Shown: positions 11,247-21,855 of the stretch, piece by piece | Numbering within the stretch: the first letter of the stretch is position 1 | Layout of the letters: every line of letters begins with the position of its first letter | Assembly (NCBI GenBank): GCA_020631735.1 | Contig: CM036215.1 | Location: forward strand, 10,938,346-11,002,345 | Reading direction: 5' to 3' | Origin: Saccharum officinarum | Taxonomy: Eukaryota; Streptophyta; Magnoliopsida; Poales; Poaceae | DNA: 64,000 nucleotides | The notes under the pieces: generated by a model | Databases searched by the model: none | What the model was told of the DNA's origin: nothing | What the model saw: the letters and a program-made list of their open reading frames with translations, nothing else | Translations under genes and position numbers: made by a program

Positions 11247-12187
11247 TCACTTGTTTCTTTGGGGCCTGACTAGAATAACCCTCTTTCTAGACAGCCTCAG
11301 ATGCAAGATTGAAGTGTGCCTCATATCTTGTGTCTCCTGCTTCTTTGGCCTCTTTTTAGGACTTTTGGTACAAGACAACCAGATGCTTAGGTGCACGGAA
11401 ATTCTTGGCAAAATACGAAAAATCTCCACATCTATGACACTTATTGTCATTTTTGGATTTTGCATTGTTCTTTTTCCTCTTGTTTGAATTAGATCTTTGT
11501 CTCCTGTTGTGTTTGCATTTACCAATTTGTTCTTTGGATCCGGTCCATAGAACTTATTCTTATTTCTAGTATTTTTTTTGTACATTGTGAACCTCAGGCA
11601 AAGGCGCCGAACCAACAGGGCGCTTATGATGATTCTTCAGAAGAAGTTCATCATGTTTTTCTGCCTGAGTCAATGTATGAATAAGCTAGGAATAAAGCTG
11701 GTAATTATGAGCCCTGTATTGTTGTTGCAATACTCTATTAGACGGAAGCATAGTAGAGAGTGTTTTCTCTATCTTGTCTGCGTCTATTGGCTCTTTCTCA
11801 CAAAACTTCAACTAGAACAAATTCTATGAACAACGTGATTATAGTCTGCCACAGATTTGAAATCTTGGAGACATAAATGATTTGATTCATGATTGGCCTT
11901 AGGCCAAATAAGTTCCTTTTGCTGTTAATATCGCTCTTTAAGAGCGATCCATAATTCGCAAGGATTTTCAATCATAAGATATTCAGATTTAAGGTCCTTA
12001 TGAATATAAAACCGTAGCAAAGCTAGAGCAGTATAGTTATGGTTTTCTTGCAGGACAACCTCAGTTTAGGGTACTTGAATTATAGTCAAAAAAAACTATG
12101 AGATGCAAGCGATATCTTGATATCAGAAGCCCAGGTAAGGTAATTACTACCATCTAACGTGAGTTTCTCGAACTCCTTAATGGCCAT
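11247..12187 (-). pseudogene. copia gag with decayed zinc knuckle
   Basis: The minus-strand start ATG at 12187 opens A-I-K-E-F-E-K-L and then L-D-G-S-N-Y-L-T-W, typical of plant copia Gag (UBN2-like capsid). The reading continues in pieces through L-K-E-R-Y, K-T-L-S-T-M-L-P and A-E-K-H-D-E-L-L-L, motifs of the same family. A knuckle at about 11440 reads C-H-R-C-G-D-F-S-Y-F-A-K-N-F: the His and last Cys of CX2CX4HX4C are lost. Several stops and shifts. The protein would form the particle shell and bind genomic RNA. Confidence 0.78.
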
Positions 12188-12660
12188 GATCCCACGGGGA
12201 CAACCATGGATTAATTAAAATCAACATGGTAATGTTGTAATACTAGGTACAATATTTTAAAGTTTATATCTTATCATAGTTTTGGAGTGTTGTAGGTAAT
12301 CACATAATTGTGTAGACCATACAATAAATCATCATAAATTTTGATATACACAAGACAGATAGTCTCTAAGTCAAAGACAAAGAGTAGATCTTTATGGTAG
12401 ACAAATATATTGCAGCCTAAGCACGGTCTCAGGGCAGGATAATTCACAAGTGAATTAAACGCAGTCATTGCTTAGGTCTCTACCATCTTGTATAATAGTA
12501 AAATAATATGATGAAAAATGGATGTAGACCATTTATAATAATTCAAAACCATTATTTTGGGTAATAATCAAGATATTTATATTGCAATTTTAAATCTACA
12601 GTAACATATTTTTTTAAAAAAAATTGTAGATAACTTTGTTAAATTGAGTATAAGTCACTA

Positions 12661-12870
12661 GCAAATTTAACATGTATGTAGTGCAAACGGGGTTTGGGAG
12701 CACCAACATACTCAATTCTATTATTAAAATTACAAATGCAACATATATGTTGGTGCAAAACAGACGGTTTGGGTGCACCAATATATTCTAATTTAATAAT
12801 AAAAGTTACAATTGTAATATGCATGCGGTACAAAATTGGGTTTGGGTGTACCAACATACTCTAAATATAA
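12661..12870 (-). repeat. Three ~74-bp tandem repeats in copia leader
   Basis: GGTTTGGG-anchored units begin near 12693, 12768 and 12841 (spacing 75 and 73 bp). On the minus strand each contains TTGGTGCNCCCAAACC-like sequence. They lie between the leader ORF and gag. A 72-codon minus-strand frame runs through them and repeats G-A-P-K-P, but this is probably incidental. Confidence 0.8.
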
Positions 12871-13563
12871 TAGAATTATCAACTGCATTACAAAATTACC
12901 GCATGCATATTACAATGAATATATATATACAATGGCAAGGTACAGTATGTACAGAGCAACATCAACAATACAAATAACTGATGTTCCGCAGGGAATTAAA
13001 CTAGCTAAAGCATAGGCTAATCAACTGTACTACTACTGAAACGAAAATAATAAAGAAATAAAATTTTCTAGGCCTAAAACGGGGCAAACAGGCCCATCAG
13101 AGTGGGCGGCCCAGCCGGTGGCCTTGGACGCGGCCCAGCCAGCAGCCAAGGCGTGGCCTAGCAGGCGGCCAGAGGGGGGGGCGCATGCGCAGGCGAGCCA
13201 GCACAGCCAGGGGCGCGCAGGCACCAGGCCGGAACCTGGGCCTGGGCCGCCGTTCCGGCCCAGCTAGCTGCCTCCGCCGCAGGCTTTAAAAGGCCGGCGG
13301 TTAGGGTCAGCCCCAGCCCCAACCGCCGCCGCTCGCCTGCCGCCGCCACCTCTGGCCCTCTGCCGTCAATGACGCTTGCCGTCATCTGTAGCCTCCTCTC
13401 CCTCCTCTCCCTCCCCTCATGGCGGGCTCGGGCCGATGCCCTTACTCCGGCCATGGAGGCTGGCCGGTAGGGTAGATTCCGCGCATCCCCGACGAGCTCC
13501 GGCCACAGGGGCCTTAGCTGCGAGCCGGGAATAACGGATCCACCCCCACCAGCCCTTCCCAGC
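12871..13563. other. copia spacer, sharp AT to GC transition
   Basis: 12871-13060 is AT-rich, then from about 13075 base composition jumps to strongly GC-rich with many GGCC and CCGCC runs. No recognisable protein; the 214-codon minus-strand frame here is not supported by any motif I know. Confidence 0.5.
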
Positions 13564-13804
13564 CTACTCAGAGGCAGGGAGCCGCCCCTCGTCATCCGAG
13601 GAGGAGACAAACCCGGTGCCAACGGCGTGTCCGCGCCGGAGGGCGTTCTGGTGCAGGCTTTGGCGGCGGTTGGCCGCCACGTCGGCATAGGAGCGTGTCC
13701 CGGATGGTGGTGGTGGAGGAAGCGCGACATCGATGTCGTAAGCGAAGCCGGGCGGCCACGCGTCTGCGCCGGCACTGCTGTTGGAGAGCGGAGGGGTGCC
13801 ACAG
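13564..13804 (-). pseudogene. copia GC-rich leader ORF, C-terminal part
   Basis: This is the downstream half of a minus-strand frame that starts at 24882 and is split by the gag-only element. When the insert and one copy of the cacag duplication are ignored, the frame continues without a shift to a stop at 13564-13566, for 223 codons in all. The C-terminal part is Pro-rich and ends in Ser/Asp/Glu. I do not recognise the protein. It lies between primer site and gag, where copia elements normally have only an untranslated leader, so it could be captured host sequence. Confidence 0.45.
13800..13804. repeat. Target-site duplication cacag (left)
   Basis: Matches 24447-24451 and bounds the gag-only element exactly at TG...CA. 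Confidence 0.93.
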
Positions 13805-14893
13805 TGTAGGGTCGAGATGACGGACTAGAGGGGGGGTGAATAGTCCTTTCTAAAACTTAAGCGTGTTGGCTAACCAAAAACAAATGCGGAATTAAACTTA
13901 TCGGTCTAGCCAAGACTTCACCCCTCTAACTAAGTTCACAAGCACCTCACAAAGATCCTAATTAAGCAACTAAGGTGCTTTCCTTAGCAAGAGCTCTCCT
14001 ATTTAATTCTAGAGCAAGGTCACACAAACCTATGCACTAGTACTTTGCAAGCAAGAGGGAGCTCCTACACAATTCTAGTAAGCAAAGCGCATAAAGCCTA
14101 AGCTCACTAGCAATGCTCAATAACAAGGCAACTAATGCCAAATTAGAGAGCGCAAAACACTTAGCTACACAAACTAAGCAATGTGACTAACAAGGTTACA
14201 CAAACCAAATTAGTCACGCAAGGGGAAGCTTCTAGCTACACAAGCAAGAAGACAACTAGCAAGCTACACAAGCAAACTAGTTACGAGAGCAACTACACAA
14301 GCATAAGTATATATGAAAGTAACTACAAGCTTGTGTTGCATGAATGCAAACCACCGAGAAGAGTAGACAAAGTTGACACGATGATTTTCTCCCGAGGTTC
14401 ACTTGGTTGCCACCAAGCTACGTCCCCGTTGTGTCGACCAACACTTAGATGGTTCCTCGGTGTGACCCTCAAGTCACTTGCCCCTCAAGGCACGTCCCGC
14501 AAGGCACCGCAAGACACCACTCTCAAGTGAGGTAACTCAATGACACGCTCAACTAGAGTTGCTCTTCGCGATCCCCGCGGGGTGAGCACAATCCCCCCTC
14601 ACAAAGCTTCTCCGGAGCCTCGCACAATCTTCTTGCGAGCTTCGTCGGAGCCACAAGCCACCAAGCCATCTAGGAGGTGGCAACCTCCAAGAGTAACAAG
14701 CACTACCGGCTTGCAACACGAACACCTAGTGCCACTCGATGCAACCTCACGATGCAATCGCACTAGAATCGCTCTCTCACTCGATCCGATCAACACTATC
14801 AAGCATGAGTGAGTTAGAGGGCTCCCAAGCACTACCACACAAGCCACCAAGGCTAAAGTGTGCTCAGCACCCGGCCACAGCCGGCCAAGGCAT

Positions 14894-14902
14894 CTATTTA
14901 TA
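14894..14902 (-). promoter_or_regulatory. LTR TATA box
   Basis: TATAAATAG on the minus strand, just downstream of the palindrome array in the direction of transcription. The same box occurs at 22943-22951 and, in element 2, at 35966-35974. Confidence 0.7.
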
Positions 14903-14952
14903 ACCCCACGGTCAAATAGAGCCGTTACCCCTTCACTGGGTCCTTTTTCGGG

Positions 14953-15615
14953 ACGACCGGACGCGCTGGTCGTAATTGACCGGACGCGCTCAACCGCGTC
15001 CGGTCGCCCTGCGACGTCCACGTGTCCCTCAAATTTCAAATGCGACCGTTAGATCCTCCAACGGTCACTGCGCCAACGGTCAAACCCTATGACCGGACAC
15101 GCTTCTTATAGCGACCGGACGCGCCGGTCCTGATGACCGGACGCGCCTGTCGAACGACCGGACGCGCTCAACCACGTCCGATCCTCCAACGGTCACTGAC
15201 CCTCAACGGTCAAACCAACGACCGGACGCGCCCTAGGCAACGACCGGACGCGCCTGTCAAACGACCGGACGCGCTGCTTCGAATGACCGGACGCGCCGAT
15301 CGCACAGCATCGCGCGCCCGCGAAGTAACGACCGGACGCGCCCCTCGCAACGACCGGAGGCGACAGTGCCCGCGTCCGGTTTGAGTCCAGTAAGCACCTT
15401 CAACGATCGGACGCATCCGATCATGTGTGACCGGACGCGCCTCGCGTCCGATCATCCTCGTGAACCGCAGTTCCTTCTGGGTGACTGACCGGACGCGCCG
15501 GTCCCGCGAGTGACCGGACGCGCCGGTTACAAACCCTAACACCCGTGTCTGCGCAGTACTGACCGGACGCGTCCGGTCATACCATGACCGCGTCCGGTGC
15601 AGCGTCCGGTCACCT
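14953..15615. repeat. GACCGGACGCGCCGGTC palindrome array
   Basis: More than twenty copies of CCGGACGCG or its complement, many forming inverted pairs such as CCGGACGCGTCCGG. CpG-dense. It lies directly upstream of the LTR TATA box in transcription direction. Confidence 0.9.
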
Positions 15616-16461
15616 CTGTGACCTCCGTTCGCCTCCGTTTCTTTTCCGACTTCCGGCGTAGTGGAAAATAGGCTTTTCAACTCCTCGAAAACGCCTGAAT
15701 CCCGCGCTCGCAAGCTCGGCGGGAGGGAGAGAGAGACCCAAACCCTCTCTACCGCTCAAACTTCATTGCCTTCGCAAATGTGCCAACACCAACAAGTGAT
15801 CACCACCTTGTGCACGTGTGTTAGCATTTTCATAATCATTTTCAAAGGAATTAGGCACTCAACTTGCCTCGCCACTCGATCCTAACACGTATGCACAGTT
15901 AGATCGCTCAAGTGGCACTAGATGACCGATATGCAAACAAGTTTGCCCCTCTTGATAGTACGGCCATCTATCCTAAACCCGGTCATAAACTTCTCTACAC
16001 ACCTATGACCGGTGAAATGGAAATGCCCTAGGTTATACCTTAGCCTTGCGCATTCCACTCCATCTCCTCCGACATTGATGCAACACATGCACCAACCAAT
16101 CACCAAATGATATGATTCACTTCATATCATCACGTGACCGTATTGGTTCATCGATCTTGACCTCACTTGCTCTTCACCGTTGCATTGGTCCGTCGGCGCC
16201 AAGTCTTGCCCAAGCTTCACCATCGCATGGTCCTTCGCTTCGAAGCCTCAACTTGCCCTTCACCTTCACAACCGGTCCTTCGAGCCAAGCCTCATCTTGA
16301 TCTTCTCCATCTTGGTCACATGACTCCATGTCATGTCTCATATGCAATGAGCTCCTTCATGACACCATCACATGTGGACTAATCTCCTGTGTATCTCACA
16401 TAACCACATATTAGTCCACCTAAGTTGTCACTCAATTACCAAAACCAACCAAGGACCTTTC

Positions 16462-16477
16462 AATCTCCTCCTTTTTG
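16462..16477 (-). promoter_or_regulatory. primary polypurine tract, element 1
   Basis: Minus strand CCAAAAAGGAGGAGAT abuts the TGAAAGG start of the 3' LTR. Extra GGGGGAG tracts occur near 17081-17087, 17239-17247 and 17434-17440. Confidence 0.8.
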
Positions 16478-19400
16478 GTAATTGATGACAACTCTACAAA
16501 GATATGGAAATTATGCTTTTTCAAGCTAGCACTTCACACAAGTGTAAATTGCTAACTTGTTTTGGATTTAATGTTACTTATCCAACTTTTAAGCTCTATG
16601 TCAAGATTTGGATAAGCACCATAAAATCCGACTTGGTAGTGATAACTCTCCCTACATATGTGCTCAAATGGTTTGGTTTCAAGCTTGCACATATGCATAA
16701 ATATGAAATTTGTGGAAGGGTTAGCACTACTAAGTGATGCTAAGGTGTATAGAATAAACCTTTGTAGCTCGATACCAATTAGTAGCTTGATACCATTTGA
16801 AAATCACAAGTTTGCCATCATCCTTAGCATCACGAGTAGCTAGACATCAAAAACACTAGAAACCCCGTGATATCACATTATAAGCATGGTTCTAGTTTTT
16901 GCATAATAATCACAAGTCTAGCTAACATCCTATGCATGCTAGTTATCAAATCATCATTCAAGTTCTATAACTAGCATACACCACACAAGCAAGCATATTG
17001 AATTTAAGAACTTATGCAATGCAAGCAAGCACATGAATTATGCACATATCAAATATAATCAATCAAAGTTCATGAGCTTGCTCCCCCTACTTGTGTGCTT
17101 TCTTTGTCCAAGAATATTTGATCCCCTTACATTCTTCAATGTTGCTCCCTCTTTGTCCATGTCTATGTCCAATATCATCTATCTCTCTCCCAAAGCAATC
17201 TCTCCTCAAAAGAAAATCTTGCATATCTTTGTCCAACTTCTCCCCCTTTGTCATCAATTTCCATAAAAGGTGATCTTCTTAATTGATACAAAGACTTGCA
17301 TTAGGGTAGATGGTTGAGATTTGAATATTGCATTTTTGATGGACATTACCACATATGTTGGAATGACAAACTTTATGGTTGCTCTTGAGATTCCACATAG
17401 GATCTTTGACCTTGATACCAATCGGTGGGGCTTCTCCCCCTATGTCATAGCATGTGTCATTCACTTGAGATATCACTTGAAGATGAGGGTAGCATTGCTT
17501 GATTTGATCACTTAAAGTTGAGGATCACTTGTGAAACCATCGTCTTGCATGAATGATACCACGTGAAGATACCATGAGTAGGAATGTGATACCATTTGAA
17601 AGAATTTTCTAGTATGGATCCACTTTGAAGGATTTGGCAATAATATTCACTTCTTGAACATTTGCTATCTTCATGAGTACCATTTATAAGATATCACTTG
17701 TACATACCACTTGGAAGATCAATTTGAGTCTAGATACCACTTGAAACAAACTAGATATCCATTTTCATTGTTGTCTTGTGCTTGTACTCTTATCATTGTC
17801 ATGAGCTTCTTGTATGACTTGAACTATGTTGATTTGCCTAAGATTCCAAGTCCGATTTTGATCCAATGACAAGCTTCTTCACACCTTATGCTAAGGGTTA
17901 TCTTGCCAATGTTGTACTTGTCATTTGTTAGCAATCCAAACTAGATCAAGCACTTGGGTTCACTAGCTCATGAACAAATTCATACTCATACCACTAGATC
18001 ATTTAGACAATCAAGCAATAGTGGTAGGCTATGAATCTAAAATTTTTGTTTGTCATGCATGATCCTAATAAGCATGTACTATATGCACTAGCCGCATACT
18101 AGTAAGGAATGAAATGATCATGCACATTACAATGATACCTTTGCTATGTTGGAGTAGAGGATAGTCACATAGATTCCAATTCATTACTCCAATAGCAATG
18201 TGAAGTCTAATTTATAAGATTGGTGAAGACCAATTATCATAGATAAATCCATTCTTCACCCATATGAAATGAAAACCACTTATGATCAAGTGCACTTTCT
18301 TGTTGTGGTTGGCTTGCTTCATTATATCATCTTTGCTTGCATGAGAGAATCACTTAGAATATTAATTGAATTGCAATGACTAACTCTCTTTTGGGTGTTG
18401 CTTGCTCTTTAGATCAATCCTTTTGATTGCTTCAACTAAGCATCACAAGTTCCTCGGATCACCACTTCCATGTTAGCCTTCCAAGTCCCAAACTTGGTTT
18501 CACCTACACACGGCGGCAAGCCCCTCACTAGGGAGAAGTGACCTTTCTCCAAAGAACCACTCTTGATACTCACTTGAAATGATATAGTTTGATTGATCCA
18601 AATGATGAACTCAATATTGATGAATAATCCTTGAATCTACATTTGAGTCCAACTCTTTCTACTTGTTTAAGTCCTTTTCTTTCTACCAAATGATCTCTAA
18701 TCATCACTAGAACTTAAACTTCATCTTCATCTTAAGTTTGATTTTGATCTTCAAATTGAGTACCAAATAAGTACACCAAGTACATTCCACAATCAAATGT
18801 TCTTGTACTCATTGCTTTTCATGCTTATAGATCAATCCAAAACCAAACTTAGGTACCTCAACCACTTATAAACAAGTTTCCAACTTGAGGACCTTTCAAT
18901 CAAAGTGACTCTAGATTAATCCAATAATTGTCACTTTTCTTGGCAGATTCTGTACCCTTCAAAGAATAATTCATATCTCACAATGTACGGATCTAAATGC
19001 CATGAAATTTGGTGGAGATGTGCTTCACTAAGTCATCTAGCAACTGTAAAAATTTGAACTTCTTTTGACTTCTAGATTGCTACTAAATTTCAAATCTTCC
19101 ACCACTGCTACATGCTGAAAACTGCTGCACTATAGCTGACAAGATGCACTTCAAAACCGAAGCAACCCTTATCCACTTCTCATGAAATATCTACAGCATC
19201 TTCTATCATAAGTGTAGAGAATGTATACCAAATTTCAAGCCAATCCAAATAGATTTGATCACTCAAACATGGCTAAGATCACTGCTAGCTCAGATTTTTA
19301 ATATAGGACAGATTTCAAAACATGAGCTATTCTTCATCAAAAGTGAATCAAACTTGAAACTAACTTGTTTGAATACTTTCATAAGATATATATCCATTCA

Positions 19401-19814
19401 ATCCACTTACTAAAGGTCATCTCATGAACTTATCCAACCCAAATCAATCCAAACTTGATTGCTAAGCATTTAATCCATTCAATCGTCTCATAGCAAGCAA
19501 CATTGCACATTTATCCAATTCAATCAACTCATATGCACCCAAATGAAATGATTAACAAGTGATATACCTTGGTTAGCTCATGATCATCCACATAGCAAGC
19601 TTTTACTCAAATAAATTGTAAGCCATCAAATAATTCCAATAAATCATCCACAACTTGATCATGACACTTGTATGTTGTAGCACTTGGACTTCACTTATTT
19701 TGACTTGGCATTGGGATTGGATATGCATTGAGCTTCATAACTTGACTCAATATATGATGAACAAAATGAAACCAATTGAATCAAGCCTCCAATGCCGATG
19801 GTACCTACAAACAA
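16478..19814 (-). other. Non-coding internal region with PBS-like repeats, element 1
   Basis: About 3.3 kb with no supported gene and no trace of pol. It contains seven exact GATACCA (TGGTATC on the element strand) at 16771, 16789, 17414, 17555, 17568, 17588 and 17733, plus near-matches. The equivalent region of element 2 has the same feature. Confidence 0.75.
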
Positions 19815-21804
19815 TCATCCACTCTTTGATGGTACCCAAATAAGTTTGGGTCCTCTCAAGTTAGGAGCAACATACTTAGGCAAAGCCTTAGTATGGATAG
19901 CGGGATGTTTTGCAATTGCAATCATAGAGGTACCATTGCCATCCTTTCTAAGCACATTAGTATCAACAATTGAAACGAGCTTAGAATTTTTACCTAGGGG
20001 ACATGAATGAGCCATGTGTCCCTTTTCCCGGCATAAGTAGCACATTCTCTTTGCCTGAGCCTTTTCTTCCTTACTCATATTGTGCTTCCCATTGCCTTGC
20101 CTCTCACGAGTTGCTTGAATCTTCTTTTCAAGCTTGGTAGGACACCCCGAGGCAAAGTGTCCCATGTCTCCACATTTGAAGCACTTGATGTGAGTATGTA
20201 CTTTCTTCTCATCTTGATTCTTGCTCATCATCTTGACATCTTGAATTTGCATTGGATGTCTTGCTCTTCCACCCCTTCTTGTTTTCTTCTTCTTCATCAA
20301 GTCACCATCATCTTCATGGTTGATCTTGATTTGCTCTTGGGGTGTTTTCTCTTGCTCAACTAGTGGCTTTGGTTGAGGCTTTATTTGTTGCTTTACCAAT
20401 TGCTTGGTTGGGCACATTGAGGTGAGATGACCCCAAGTGCGGCACTTGAAGCACTTGACATGCTTTAGCCTCTCTTCTTCTTTCTTCTTCTTGAGCTTCT
20501 CAATGTTTGGGCAACCATTAGCAAGATGTCCCGCTTCATGGCATCGATAGCACATGGAATGCGAGAGCTTCTTTTGGAGTAGCCTCTTCATCCTCTTTTC
20601 TTGCTTTCTTTCACCCCTTTATTTTCTTCTTGAAGCCAAGGCCACTTTTGTCACCAACGTTTCTTTGAGTCTTTATCATGTGCTCAAAGGTGACTTTTGA
20701 GTTGTAGCACCTCTCTAACTTGTTGCTCAAATTCTTCACTTTACTTTTAAGCTCATTGTTCTCCTTCAAAAGGTTAGTCTCACAAGACATAGAAGTAATA
20801 CAAGCATTTAATTGTGAAGAACATGGCATATCTAATAAATCATCACAAGAGGTGGATACATGCTTCTTGCCTACATCACAAGGGTTAGTAATATGTGATT
20901 GATCATTTGACCCAAATGATGAGCTCTCACTAGACTTGGTTTCTTCATTAGAAGGCTTCTTAGTGAGTAAAGCATGTTCTTGTGCCAAATTATCATGAGC
21001 AACACTAAGTTCCTCATGAGCCAATTTTAGCTCCTCATGTGAACAAGTAGTAACATAAAGTAGATGCTTTTGTTGTTCACATGTGGTTTTTAGAAATGAG
21101 TTTTCATTTTTCAATTTACTTGTTTTTGCCATCTCATTTCTTAGGGCCTTTGAGAGTTTATATAGAAGCTCAAAATTTGGACCATCACAATCAACAACAA
21201 AATCACCAATAGATACCTTAGTGTCACCATGTGACATGGAACAATGTGGTGATGTTGAAGAGCTTGTTGAAGCATCACTCTCATAGCCATCATCTTCACC
21301 ATCAAGTGTGCATGGAGTAGAATTATTGCTTGCATGACTTGTGGCATTATCATTCTTCTTGTCAAGTGATCTTGTGATATGATCATCTTTGTCATCACTT
21401 GACCGTGAGGTGGAGCAATCCTCCACAACCACGTTGTTGTGGTCATGCTCAACATCCTCATGCGCCTCTTCCTTGGGCTCATCATCATTGGAAATCACCC
21501 CATATTTCTCATTTAGAAACACCCAAATTTCATGGGCGGACTCGAAGTCTATGATCTCACAAAGTATGCTACTATCCAAAGATCGATAGAAAACATTAGT
21601 AGCTTGGATATCGAGATGTAGGCATTTACTTTGCGCTTGAGTTGCATTCTTTTTATCAATTGCAAAGGAAAAGCCCACATCTACGATCCACCACAATTGA
21701 GGAGAAATAAACTTAAAATTGCATGTCATCCAATTTCTCCACCGTGCAAAGTGTGTGCCATCAAAAATATGTGGACACTCAACATCTAGCCCATAAGCCG
21801 CCAT
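19815..21804 (-). pseudogene. gag of gag-only element 1, split by frameshift
   Basis: The start at 21804 gives M-A-A-Y-G-L-D-V, then F-D-G-T-H-F-A-R-W-R-N-W, a UBN2-type capsid domain typical of copia/Sirevirus Gag. A Ser/Asp-rich acidic middle and a coiled-coil-like Lys/Glu/Leu region follow. Frame 1 stops at 20611; the reading resumes at 20591. The C-terminal part holds four CX2CX4HX4C knuckles: C-Y-R-C-H-E-A-G-H, C-F-K-C-R-T-W-G-H, C-F-K-C-G-D-M-G-H and C-Y-L-C-R-E-K-G-H. Element 2 has the same protein uninterrupted but with three knuckles. It would bind and package RNA; this copy is broken between the coil and the first knuckle. Confidence 0.9.
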
Positions 21805-21840
21805 CCTCTCGGGTCGGTGAAGACCACAAATGAGAGACCC

Positions 21841-21853
21841 GGCTCCGATACCA
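21841..21853 (-). promoter_or_regulatory. primer binding site, element 1
   Basis: Minus strand TGGTATCGGAGCC lies two bases after the 5' LTR end. It is complementary to the 3' end of initiator Met-tRNA with one mismatch compared with TGGTATCAGAGC in element 2. Confidence 0.85.
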
Positions 21854-21855
21854 CT

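Larger units (their letters stand above)
13805..16461 (-). repeat. 3' LTR of gag-only element 1 (2657 bp)
   Basis: Begins TGTAGGGTCGAGATG and ends GGACCTTTCA on plus. It matches 21856-24446 almost base for base, except for about 65 extra bases inside the palindrome array near 15222-15290. Long frames within it (for example 14599-15039 on minus) are by-products of the GC-rich array. Confidence 0.95.

Noticed and set aside
14599..15039. 146-codon minus-strand frame in the LTR, also at 22648-23088
   Set aside because: It falls inside both LTRs and is produced by the GC-rich palindrome array; no domain.
14953..15615. CRISPR-like array
   Set aside because: Units are irregular palindromes inside an LTR of a plant retroelement, without unique spacers or cas genes.
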